Of a stretch of DNA of 9,065 nucleotides, positions 1-4,829 are shown piece after piece. Below the pieces are notes generated by a model, which saw only the letters and a program-made list of their open reading frames with translations, made no database searches and had not been told where the DNA came from. Position numbers and translations under genes: made by a program. The DNA comes from Bacilli bacterium. Lineage in GTDB: Bacteria > Bacillota_I > Bacilli_A > RF39 > UBA660. Each line of letters opens with the position of its first letter. The stretch's first letter is position 1. Where the stretch lies: positions 1-9,065 of the forward strand of contig JAFUFG010000161.1 of assembly GCA_017470045.1 (NCBI GenBank), given 5' to 3'.

Positions 1-2
1 AT

Positions 3-338
3 TATCATGTAGGAAAAGAAAAATACATTACAAAAGCAGATTATAATAGAGATTACACAACTGATAATATGAGAGAACAAGGATATCTTGCATTATCAAA
101 AGATATTGATAGTGGAGTATTGCTTGTAGTAATTAATCAAGTAACTGGTGATATTAAGAAAGAGTTTAAATTTAAAACTCTAACAAAAATAGAAGACTTT
201 GATATCGAAGGTACAAAATATTATGATGTATATGCAGATGATGATATTATTCATTTAAAAACAGATTTTGAAGTCTTACAAAATACAAATACCAATACAG
301 AAACTGCTAATGTAGAAACGAATACAGAAGAGAAATAG
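3..338 (+). CDS. 3' end of a hypothetical protein (5'-truncated)
   Basis: The reading frame is open from the first bases of the window to the TAG at 336-338, giving 111 visible residues. An in-frame ATG at 69 has no Shine-Dalgarno sequence, and the codons before it read as ordinary protein (Tyr-His-Val-Gly-Lys-Glu and on), so the true start lies upstream of the window. The visible part is rich in Asp, Lys, Tyr and beta-branched residues and has no transmembrane segment. It ends in a polar, low-complexity tail of Asn, Thr and Glu (about the last 18 residues, with NTNTNTE and VETNTEEK), likely disordered. I do not recognise the family and assign no function. The stop codon lies inside the 5' arm of the following terminator. 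Confidence is high that it is coding and nil for function. Confidence 0.8.
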   Translation, partial: YHVGKEKYITKADYNRDYTTDNMREQGYLALSKDIDSGVLLVVINQVTGDIKKEFKFKTLTKIEDFDIEGTKYYDVYADDDIIHLKTDFEVLQNTNTNTETANVETNTEEK

Positions 339-360
339 TAGAAATTCTACTATTTTTTTT
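333..360 (+). terminator. Rho-independent terminator overlapping the stop codon of the first gene
   Basis: The arms AAATAGTAGAA (333-343) and TTCTACTATTT (345-355) are perfect inverted repeats, realistically a 9-bp stem with a 5-nt loop. The T-run extends to 360. The TAG stop (336-338) lies within the 5' arm. The hairpin is AT-rich but has the expected shape and position. Confidence 0.8.
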
Positions 361-367
361 GTATAAT
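339..367 (+). promoter_or_regulatory. Probable promoter of the rhomboid gene
   Basis: A perfect -10 hexamer TATAAT (362-367) sits 17 bp after a weak -35 TAGAAA (339-344, 4 of 6 matches). The -35 falls inside the preceding terminator hairpin. The predicted transcription start near 374 would leave only about 11 nt of leader, with the ribosome site at its very 5' end. Confidence 0.55.
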
Positions 368-372
368 GTAGT

Positions 373-380
373 AAGGTGAT
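373..380 (+). promoter_or_regulatory. Ribosome binding site that fixes the rhomboid start at GTG 385
   Basis: AAGGTGAT matches the downstream half of the complement of a Bacillus-type 16S 3' end. A possible GTG start at 376 lies inside this site and so cannot be used. GTG 385 is 4 nt beyond the site and is the better start. Confidence 0.7.
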
Positions 381-384
381 AATA

Positions 385-960
385 GTGGAAAAGTATATAA
401 GTTATATTCAATATAATTCTGTTGTAATACTAAGTTTCTTTTTTATTTGTTTAGGAGTAATGATACTAGATAGTGTAACAAAAGGAGCAAGTACAAAGAC
501 ATTTTTCTCAACAACATCAAATGATTCCTTATTAAATCCATTAACTTATATCAAATGGTTTACCTATGTATTAGGTCATATGAATTGGGAACATTTTATC
601 AATAACTTCCTATACATCTTATTAGTAGGTCCAATGGTAGAAGAAAAATATGGAAGTATGAATCTTCTATATATGTTAATTATCACAGCAGGAGTAGGAG
701 GAATCTTTAATAAGTTATTCGCAAGAAATACAAGAGCTCTAGGTGCCAGTGGTGAATCATTCATGCTGATTGTATTAAGTTCCTTTGTAAATATACAAAC
801 AGGTAAAATTCCACTAACGGTAGTACTTATTATCATCTTCTATGTAGTAAAAGAAATCATTCACGGATTAACCAAAAAAGATAACGTATCTCATTCTGGT
901 CATATCTGGGGTGGATTCTGCGGATTCGTATTTGGAATGTTTTTTACGTACATTGTATAA
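385..960 (+). CDS. Rhomboid-family intramembrane serine protease
   Basis: A 191-residue, almost wholly hydrophobic protein with about six membrane segments (near 12-28, 69-85, 95-110, 121-137, 143-160 and 171-188). Family hallmarks are present: the HMNWEHFINN segment (His65, His70, Asn73/74) before the second segment, GASG with catalytic Ser122 (agt at 748-750), and SHSGHIWGGFCG with catalytic His173 in the last segment. Rhomboids cut substrate transmembrane helices within the membrane, using a Ser-His dyad. Its length suits a minimal bacterial six-helix core with no cytosolic domain. The residue after GASG is Glu, where Ala or Val is usual. It starts at GTG 385 (see the RBS entry). No terminator follows, so some transcription may run into the ligase gene downstream, though that gene has its own promoter. 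The substrate cannot be told from sequence. Confidence 0.88.
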   Translation: MEKYISYIQYNSVVILSFFFICLGVMILDSVTKGASTKTFFSTTSNDSLLNPLTYIKWFTYVLGHMNWEHFINNFLYILLVGPMVEEKYGSMNLLYMLIITAGVGGIFNKLFARNTRALGASGESFMLIVLSSFVNIQTGKIPLTVVLIIIFYVVKEIIHGLTKKDNVSHSGHIWGGFCGFVFGMFFTYIV

Positions 961-963
961 TAT

Positions 964-992
964 TTCACAAAAGAATACGCATATGATATAAT
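964..992 (+). promoter_or_regulatory. Promoter of the acyl-CoA ligase gene
   Basis: -35 TTCACA (964-969, 5 of 6 to TTGACA), a 17-bp spacer and -10 TATAAT (987-992) preceded by TG at 984-985 (extended -10). This is the best housekeeping sigma-type promoter in the window. Predicted start is near 999, followed by GGAGAG (1006-1011) 6 nt before ATG 1018. Confidence 0.85.
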
Positions 993-1017
993 GTTTTAAG
1001 GAATTGGAGAGAAGACA

Positions 1018-2781
1018 ATGAAATTTTTTAAGAATTTATGGACGAAATTATTTAAACATAATGTACAAGCCCCTTGGTTAGATTACTATTCAAGAGAAGA
1101 AAGAAAAATTAAATTTACAGATAAAACAATTTACCAATATATGATTGATGAAGTAGGGGAAGACAAAGACTTTTATGCTTTAAACTATTTTAATAATCGT
1201 ATTACATACAACGAATTTTTTGATAATATCAATAAATGTGCAAGATCTCTTAGAGAATATGGAGTAAGAGAAGGAGATATCGTAACAATCTGTATGCCAA
1301 ACATGCCAGAAGCATTATATGCCGTCTATGCTTGTAATAAGATTGGTGCAGTAGCCGATATGGTACATCCATTATCTAGTGCAGATCAATTATCTCATTA
1401 TTTAAAAGAGTCAAAATCAAGAATCCTTTTCTTAGTAGATTTTGACTATGATAAATTTAAAGAAATTCTACCACATACTCTTGTATATAAAACAATATTA
1501 GTATCTCCAAAAGAGAGTATGCCATTTGGTTTAACAGTAGGTTATACACTAACAAGAGAAATCGGATTAAAAAGACCAAAACTAGGAGATAGACAATATA
1601 TGTCTTGGAAAGAGTTCCTAGCTCGTGGAATAAAGAATACTACAAGATTTAAAACAAATATGAAAAAAGATGATTTAGCAGTTATTCTACATAGTGGTGG
1701 AACAACTGGTACCCCAAAAGGAATTATGATTTCGAATTATAGTTTTAATGCATTATCTCAACAATCTGCAGTAAACGTAATTGATGTAAGACCAAAAGCT
1801 AAGATCGTAACCATTCTACCAATCTTCCATGGATTTGGATTAGGAGTATGTGTTCATACACCATTATGTTTAAAAGTAGAAACGATTCTTATGCCAGAAT
1901 ATGATGCCAATCGTTTCTATAAAATTTGGAAAAATGACAGACCACACGTCATCTTAGGAGTTCCAACCTTATGGGAAGGAATGATGTCTAATAAAAAATT
2001 CGATGACGTTAATATGTCACAATTAAAGTATATTGTATCTGGTGGAGACTATTTAACTGTTCCAATGGAAGAGCGAATTAATGAGTTCTTACACAAACAC
2101 GGAGCAAGAGTTAATATTGCCAAAGGTTATGGTATGACAGAATCTGTTGCCGCAACAGCTTATACATTCCCTGGAACAAATGAACCTGGAAGTATCGGAA
2201 TTCCAATGGTTGGAAATACGTATTGTATTTGTGATCCAGAATCCCACGAATCCCTTCCTTTAGGACAAGAAGGAGAAATTTGTGTACAAGGTCCAACCGT
2301 TATGATGGGATACTTAAACAATCCAGAAGAAACCGATAAAGTATTAATTACTCATTCCGATGGAACAAAATGGTTACATACTGGAGACATTGGATACATT
2401 AAAGAAAATGGTATTGTATATTATACGCAACGTTTAAAGAGAATGATTATTGTATCCGGATTTAACGTATATCCATCTGTTATAGAAGAAACAATCGCAA
2501 AACACGAAGGTGTTGCCAAAGTATGCGTCATTGGTGTTCCACATCCATATAAAATGCACGTACCTAAGGCATTTGTAGTGTTAAAAGAAGACTACAAAGA
2601 AGGAGCAAAAATCAAACGAGAAATACGAGATCTTTGTAAAGCTCACTTACCAGTATATTCTGTTCCAAAAGATATTGAATTCCGTACAGAATTACCAAAA
2701 ACACTATACAATAAAGTAGATTATAAAAAGTTAGAAAAAGAAGAACTAGAAAAGATGGAGCAAGCAAAAGAAGAAGAGTAA
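1018..2781 (+). CDS. AMP-forming acyl-CoA synthetase / acyl-acid ligase
   Basis: A 587-residue member of the ANL adenylate-forming superfamily. Motifs occur in order: phosphate loop HSGGTTGTPKG (225-235), YGMTES (371-376), TGDIGY (455-460, with the ribose-binding Asp457), the hinge region QRLKRMIIVSGFNVYP (471-486), and a C-terminal LPKTLYNKVDYKKL in which Lys566 is the expected adenylation lysine. The family activates a carboxylic acid with ATP to acyl-AMP, then usually transfers it to CoA. Length and motif order resemble long- or medium-chain fatty acyl-CoA synthetases; the substrate cannot be read from sequence. The usual Gly before the catalytic Lys is Asn (N565). The first 20 residues are basic and aromatic, a possible membrane-contact stretch, and the C-terminus is a charged Lys/Glu tail. 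There is no transmembrane helix. No beta-oxidation or lipid-synthesis gene is adjacent, so a role in scavenging exogenous fatty acids is only inference. Confidence 0.9.
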   Translation: MKFFKNLWTKLFKHNVQAPWLDYYSREERKIKFTDKTIYQYMIDEVGEDKDFYALNYFNNRITYNEFFDNINKCARSLREYGVREGDIVTICMPNMPEALYAVYACNKIGAVADMVHPLSSADQLSHYLKESKSRILFLVDFDYDKFKEILPHTLVYKTILVSPKESMPFGLTVGYTLTREIGLKRPKLGDRQYMSWKEFLARGIKNTTRFKTNMKKDDLAVILHSGGTTGTPKGIMISNYSFNALSQQSAVNVIDVRPKAKIVTILPIFHGFGLGVCVHTPLCLKVETILMPEYDANRFYKIWKNDRPHVILGVPTLWEGMMSNKKFDDVNMSQLKYIVSGGDYLTVPMEERINEFLHKHGARVNIAKGYGMTESVAATAYTFPGTNEPGSIGIPMVGNTYCICDPESHESLPLGQEGEICVQGPTVMMGYLNNPEETDKVLITHSDGTKWLHTGDIGYIKENGIVYYTQRLKRMIIVSGFNVYPSVIEETIAKHEGVAKVCVIGVPHPYKMHVPKAFVVLKEDYKEGAKIKREIRDLCKAHLPVYSVPKDIEFRTELPKTLYNKVDYKKLEKEELEKMEQAKEEE

Positions 2782-2797
2782 TCTTTCTTCTTTTTTT
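2766..2797 (+). terminator. Rho-independent terminator after the ligase gene
   Basis: The arms AAAAGAAGAA (2766-2775) and TTCTTCTTTT (2785-2794) form a 10-bp, AT-rich stem with a 9-nt loop that holds the TAA stop (2779-2781), followed by more T's. It is weaker than the others because of its low G+C, so some read-through is likely. Confidence 0.6.
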
Positions 2798-2803
2798 CTT
2801 TTG

Positions 2804-2812
2804 TGATAAAAT
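2804..2812 (+). promoter_or_regulatory. Extended -10 promoter of the ASCH-queH operon
   Basis: TG (2804-2805), one base, then TAAAAT (2807-2812). The -35 region falls in the pyrimidine arm of the terminator and is poor, so the promoter would depend on the extended -10. Predicted start is near 2819, about 14 nt before ATG 2833, with GAGGGA (2824-2829) as ribosome site. Confidence 0.6.
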
Positions 2813-2832
2813 AGGGTGGAAATGAGGGACCT

Positions 2833-3225
2833 ATGAAAGTAATCAGTATCAAAGAACCATATGGAACATGTATAATAAAACATCATAAACTTGTAGAAAC
2901 TCGTAGTTGGAAAACAACCTACAGAGGAGAAATCTATATTCATACATCAAAAAGTCTTATGAAAGATCCAATTACCAATTCCGCTTATAAGTATATTTCA
3001 AAAGACGAATTACAATACGGAATGATTATTGGTAAAGCAAATTTAGTAGATTGTATTGAAATGACAGAAGATTATGTAAAAATGGTAAAAGAAAAGAATC
3101 CAAAAGAATATTCTTTAGGAATCTATGAAGTAGGTAGATATGCATGGGTTCTAGAAAATGTAGAAGAAATAAAACCAATTCCTGCAAAAGGAAAACTAAA
3201 TATATGGGATTATGAGGAGGAATAA
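2833..3225 (+). CDS. ASCH-domain protein
   Basis: A 130-residue soluble protein that is essentially one ASCH domain. The opening MKVISIKEPYGTCII, the signature K-x-x-E-x-R (Lys19, Glu22, Arg24) and the closing GRYAWVLENV...PIPAKGKLNIWDY fit family organisation. ASCH domains share the PUA-like fold and are thought to bind RNA. One characterised bacterial member, E. coli YqfB, hydrolyses N4-acetylcytidine, but with a K-T-E residue set that differs from what is seen here, so I do not transfer that activity. It starts at ATG 2833 behind GAGGGA. Its last codons (GAG GAG GAA TAA) contain the ribosome site of queH, which starts one base after this stop, so the two genes are probably translated together. 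The RNA or nucleoside substrate is unknown. Confidence 0.82.
   Translation: MKVISIKEPYGTCIIKHHKLVETRSWKTTYRGEIYIHTSKSLMKDPITNSAYKYISKDELQYGMIIGKANLVDCIEMTEDYVKMVKEKNPKEYSLGIYEVGRYAWVLENVEEIKPIPAKGKLNIWDYEEE
3214..3220 (+). promoter_or_regulatory. queH ribosome binding site inside the end of the ASCH gene
   Basis: GAGGAGG, 6 nt before ATG 3227. An in-frame ATG at 3212 overlaps this site and has no ribosome site of its own, so ATG 3227 is the start. Ribosomes finishing the ASCH gene (stop 3223-3225) would reinitiate at once. Confidence 0.85.
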
Positions 3226-3226
3226 T

Positions 3227-3847
3227 ATGAATTTTGATTTAAAGATGCAAGAACAATTAAAGGAAATACCAGAAGGCGAAAAGCTATTATTACATGCTTG
3301 TTGTGCTCCTTGTACTTCCGGATGCCTAGAGCATATCGCAGATCATTTTCAAATTGATATATTCTTCTATAATCCAAATATTACTGAAGAAAAAGAATAT
3401 GAGAAACGATTAAATGAATTAAAAAGATTTATACCTGAATTCAAAACAAAGTATCCAATTCAGGTAATCGATGGAGAATATGATGCCAAGAAGTTTTTTG
3501 AAATCAGTAAAGGCCTAGAAAACGAACCAGAACGTGGAAAAAGATGTTATAAGTGTTATGAATTAAGAATCGAAGAAACGGCTCGTATGGCAGAAAAATT
3601 AGGGTATCGTTACTTCACCACAACTTTATCCTTATCTCCTCATAAAAATGTAGAATGGGTAAACGAAATAGGAGAAAGATTTGGACAAAACTACGATACA
3701 AATTTCTTATATTGTGATTTTAAGAAAAGAGAAGGGTATAAGAGAAGTATTGAATTATCCAAAATCTATAATTTATATAGACAAGACTATTGTGGATGTA
3801 TTTATTCGAAAAAAGAAGCAATGGACAGAAGAAATAAACAAAACTAA
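3227..3847 (+). CDS. queH: Epoxyqueuosine reductase QueH
   Basis: A 206-residue protein of the QueH (DUF208) family, which reduces epoxyqueuosine to queuosine, the last step of modification at wobble position 34 of tRNAs with GUN anticodons (Tyr, His, Asn, Asp). It is the non-B12 alternative to QueG. The conserved cysteines are present: LHACCAPC (Cys25, Cys26, Cys29), ERGKRCYKCYELR (Cys107, Cys110) and the C-terminal YCGC (Cys189, Cys191). Such cysteines supply the iron-sulfur and iron ligands. The conserved TTTLSLSPHKN stretch (131-141) is also intact, and length is typical. It starts at ATG 3227, one base after the ASCH stop, and depends on that gene's promoter. No other queuosine genes (queA, tgt, queC-F) are in the window. 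No terminator follows, so the zinc-ribbon gene may be partly co-transcribed. Confidence 0.93.
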   Translation: MNFDLKMQEQLKEIPEGEKLLLHACCAPCTSGCLEHIADHFQIDIFFYNPNITEEKEYEKRLNELKRFIPEFKTKYPIQVIDGEYDAKKFFEISKGLENEPERGKRCYKCYELRIEETARMAEKLGYRYFTTTLSLSPHKNVEWVNEIGERFGQNYDTNFLYCDFKKREGYKRSIELSKIYNLYRQDYCGCIYSKKEAMDRRNKQN

Positions 3848-3876
3848 TTTACTTTTAAAAATAGGAATTGTATAAT
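3848..3876 (+). promoter_or_regulatory. Promoter of the zinc-ribbon gene
   Basis: -35 TTTACT (3848-3853) starts at the base after the queH stop. A 17-bp spacer and a perfect -10 TATAAT (3871-3876) follow. The same -35/spacer/-10 combination occurs before murC. Predicted start is near 3883. A weaker second candidate, TATATT (3910-3915), would give a start near 3922. Confidence 0.7.
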
Positions 3877-3882
3877 GATATT

Positions 3883-3985
3883 GTGATAAAAATAGATCAC
3901 TGGATTTTGTATATTATCTCTTCCTATTATGAAAATTGATTTGGAAAAGTAACATCAAAACCAATTGGAATAAGGAGGAGTAGTC
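3883..3985 (+). promoter_or_regulatory. Long structured leader of the zinc-ribbon gene with a possible anti-Shine-Dalgarno
   Basis: About 103 nt separate the predicted start from the ATG, far longer than any other leader here. The 5' end can form GTGAT/ATCAC (3883-3887 with 3896-3900). CTCTTCCT (3918-3925) can pair over all 8 bases, with one G-U, with the ribosome site AGGAGGAG (3973-3980). Between them are a short hairpin TTGAT/ATCAA (3936-3940 with 3954-3958) and the palindrome CCAATTGG. A 7-codon ORF (3929-3952) lacks a ribosome site. Translational control through hiding of the ribosome site is inference; I recognise no known riboswitch class. Confidence 0.4.
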
Positions 3986-4162
3986 ATGGAATTTGAAGAT
4001 AAGACAATCGTTTGCCAAGATTGTGGTAAAGAATTTGTCTTCACTGCAGGAGAACAAGCGTTCTACAAAGAAAAAGGGTTAGATAATGCCCCAAAAAGAT
4101 GCAAAGAATGTCGTGATAAAAGAAAAGCAGAAAGACAAGCAAAAGAACCAAAGAAAGACTAA
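3986..4162 (+). CDS. Small zinc-ribbon protein (zf-trcl type)
   Basis: A 58-residue protein starting at ATG 3986, 6 nt after a near-perfect AAGGAGGA site (3972-3979). It has two Cys pairs, CQDC (Cys10, Cys13) and CKEC (Cys39, Cys42), separated by a conserved block with FVFTAGEQAFYKEKG, then a basic tail (RDKRKAERQAKEPKKD). This matches the probable zinc-ribbon family common in Firmicutes and other bacteria, in which the four cysteines should bind one zinc ion. The basic tail suggests contact with nucleic acid or the ribosome, but the function is not established. It may share transcripts with queH, and also has its own promoter and an unusually long leader. A bidirectional terminator follows directly. 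Confidence 0.87.
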   Translation: MEFEDKTIVCQDCGKEFVFTAGEQAFYKEKGLDNAPKRCKECRDKRKAERQAKEPKKD

Positions 4163-4186
4163 AAAAAGCGTTATTTAACGCTTTTT
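4163..4186. terminator. Bidirectional terminator between the zinc-ribbon and LOG-family genes
   Basis: AAAAAGCGTTA (4163-4173) and TAACGCTTTTT (4176-4186) are perfect inverted repeats with A-runs on the left and T-runs on the right, so the hairpin works for both converging genes. It begins one base after the plus-strand stop, and the minus-strand stop (4171-4173) lies inside it. Confidence 0.88.
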
Positions 4187-4695
4187 ATTATTTGAAATAA
4201 TTCTTCTTCACAAGAAACTACTTGAAAATAATCATAAATCGATTCATCATTAAAATGATTTTGAACACAAGTATTAATCATCTGAAGTACACTATCATAA
4301 TAATGATCATAATTAAATAAGATATAATTCTTAGGATTCGAAATACTTCTGTTTTCTTCTAGAATCGAGAAAATTTCTGCTAAAGTACCAGTACCTCCAG
4401 GAAGAATAACAATAATATCCGCATCACAAAACATTTGTTTTGTACGATCGAATGTAGTCTCTAATACGTATTGTTCCTTAGAAGGAATATTCGCTAAATC
4501 CTCAACATACTTTTCGACCGTATAACTAGATACCGTATCAAAATTTCGATAACACCTACCCATCATTCCAGTAGAAGCAGCACCAAACACCAAATCATAT
4601 CCCATTTCGTTACATTGTTTCGCAATAGATTCCGCTAAAGATAGATATTTTTCATCCACTCCATCTCTAGAAGAACAACCAATCATAATTTTCAT
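4171..4695 (-). CDS. LOG-family (lysine decarboxylase-like) nucleotide phosphoribohydrolase homologue
   Basis: A 174-residue Rossmann-like protein. It has the family motif PGGTGTLAE (99-107), the earlier glycine-rich GAASTGMMG (38-46, in place of the common GGGxxGLMG), and Arg84 in DRTKQMF at the place of the conserved R-x-x-x-M. Characterised LOG proteins cleave cytokinin riboside monophosphates or other nucleoside monophosphates at the N-glycosidic bond, releasing the base. In bacteria the physiological substrate is usually unknown, and the old label 'lysine decarboxylase' is misleading. Length is typical. The start (ATG 4695-4693) has a GGTGAT site (4706-4701) 5 nt upstream, and the predicted transcript begins almost at that site. 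It is divergent from murC and convergent with the zinc-ribbon gene. Confidence 0.82.
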   Translation of the reverse strand: MKIMIGCSSRDGVDEKYLSLAESIAKQCNEMGYDLVFGAASTGMMGRCYRNFDTVSSYTVEKYVEDLANIPSKEQYVLETTFDRTKQMFCDADIIVILPGGTGTLAEIFSILEENRSISNPKNYILFNYDHYYDSVLQMINTCVQNHFNDESIYDYFQVVSCEEELFQIIKSVK

Positions 4696-4712
4696 ATATC
4701 ATCACCATAAAT

Positions 4713-4721
4713 ACTATATCA
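4713..4721 (-). promoter_or_regulatory. Extended -10 promoter of the LOG-family gene
   Basis: On the minus strand TG (4721-4720), one base, then TATAGT (4718-4713). The -35 at 17 bp is poor (TTATCG). The start would lie near 4706, giving a leader of about 11 nt. Confidence 0.6.
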
Positions 4722-4744
4722 CAAAACATCCGAAACGATAATAC

Positions 4745-4782
4745 GTAAAGAGAATGTAAAGAAAAGAATACGAGAACTTTAC
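4745..4782. repeat. Three GTAAAG half-sites between the LOG-family gene and murC
   Basis: GTAAAG occurs at 4745-4750 and 4756-4761 in direct repeat, 11 bp apart (about one helical turn). Its inverse CTTTAC (4777-4782) overlaps the -35 of murC. The arrangement is that of a possible operator. Chance in AT-rich DNA is a real alternative. Confidence 0.3.
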
Positions 4783-4806
4783 TAGACCAATATCATAATT
4801 TATAAT
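4778..4806 (+). promoter_or_regulatory. murC promoter
   Basis: -35 TTTACT (4778-4783), 17-bp spacer, perfect -10 TATAAT (4801-4806). Predicted start is near 4813, at the first base of the AAAGGAAAGTGAT ribosome site. Confidence 0.75.
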
Positions 4807-4829
4807 AAAGACAAAGGAAAGTGATAAAA

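Noticed and set aside
3681..3875. Overlapping 64-codon ORF within and beyond queH
   Set aside because: It has no ribosome site and lies in another frame of a well-supported gene; it runs through the next promoter.
3929..3952. Seven-codon upstream ORF (MKIDLEK) as a leader peptide
   Set aside because: No ribosome site precedes it; the upstream bases are pyrimidine-rich. Kept only as a remark on the leader.
4821..4829. GTG 4821 as the murC start
   Set aside because: It lies inside the ribosome site, two bases after GGA, while ATG 4830 is well placed and matches the usual MurC N-terminus.
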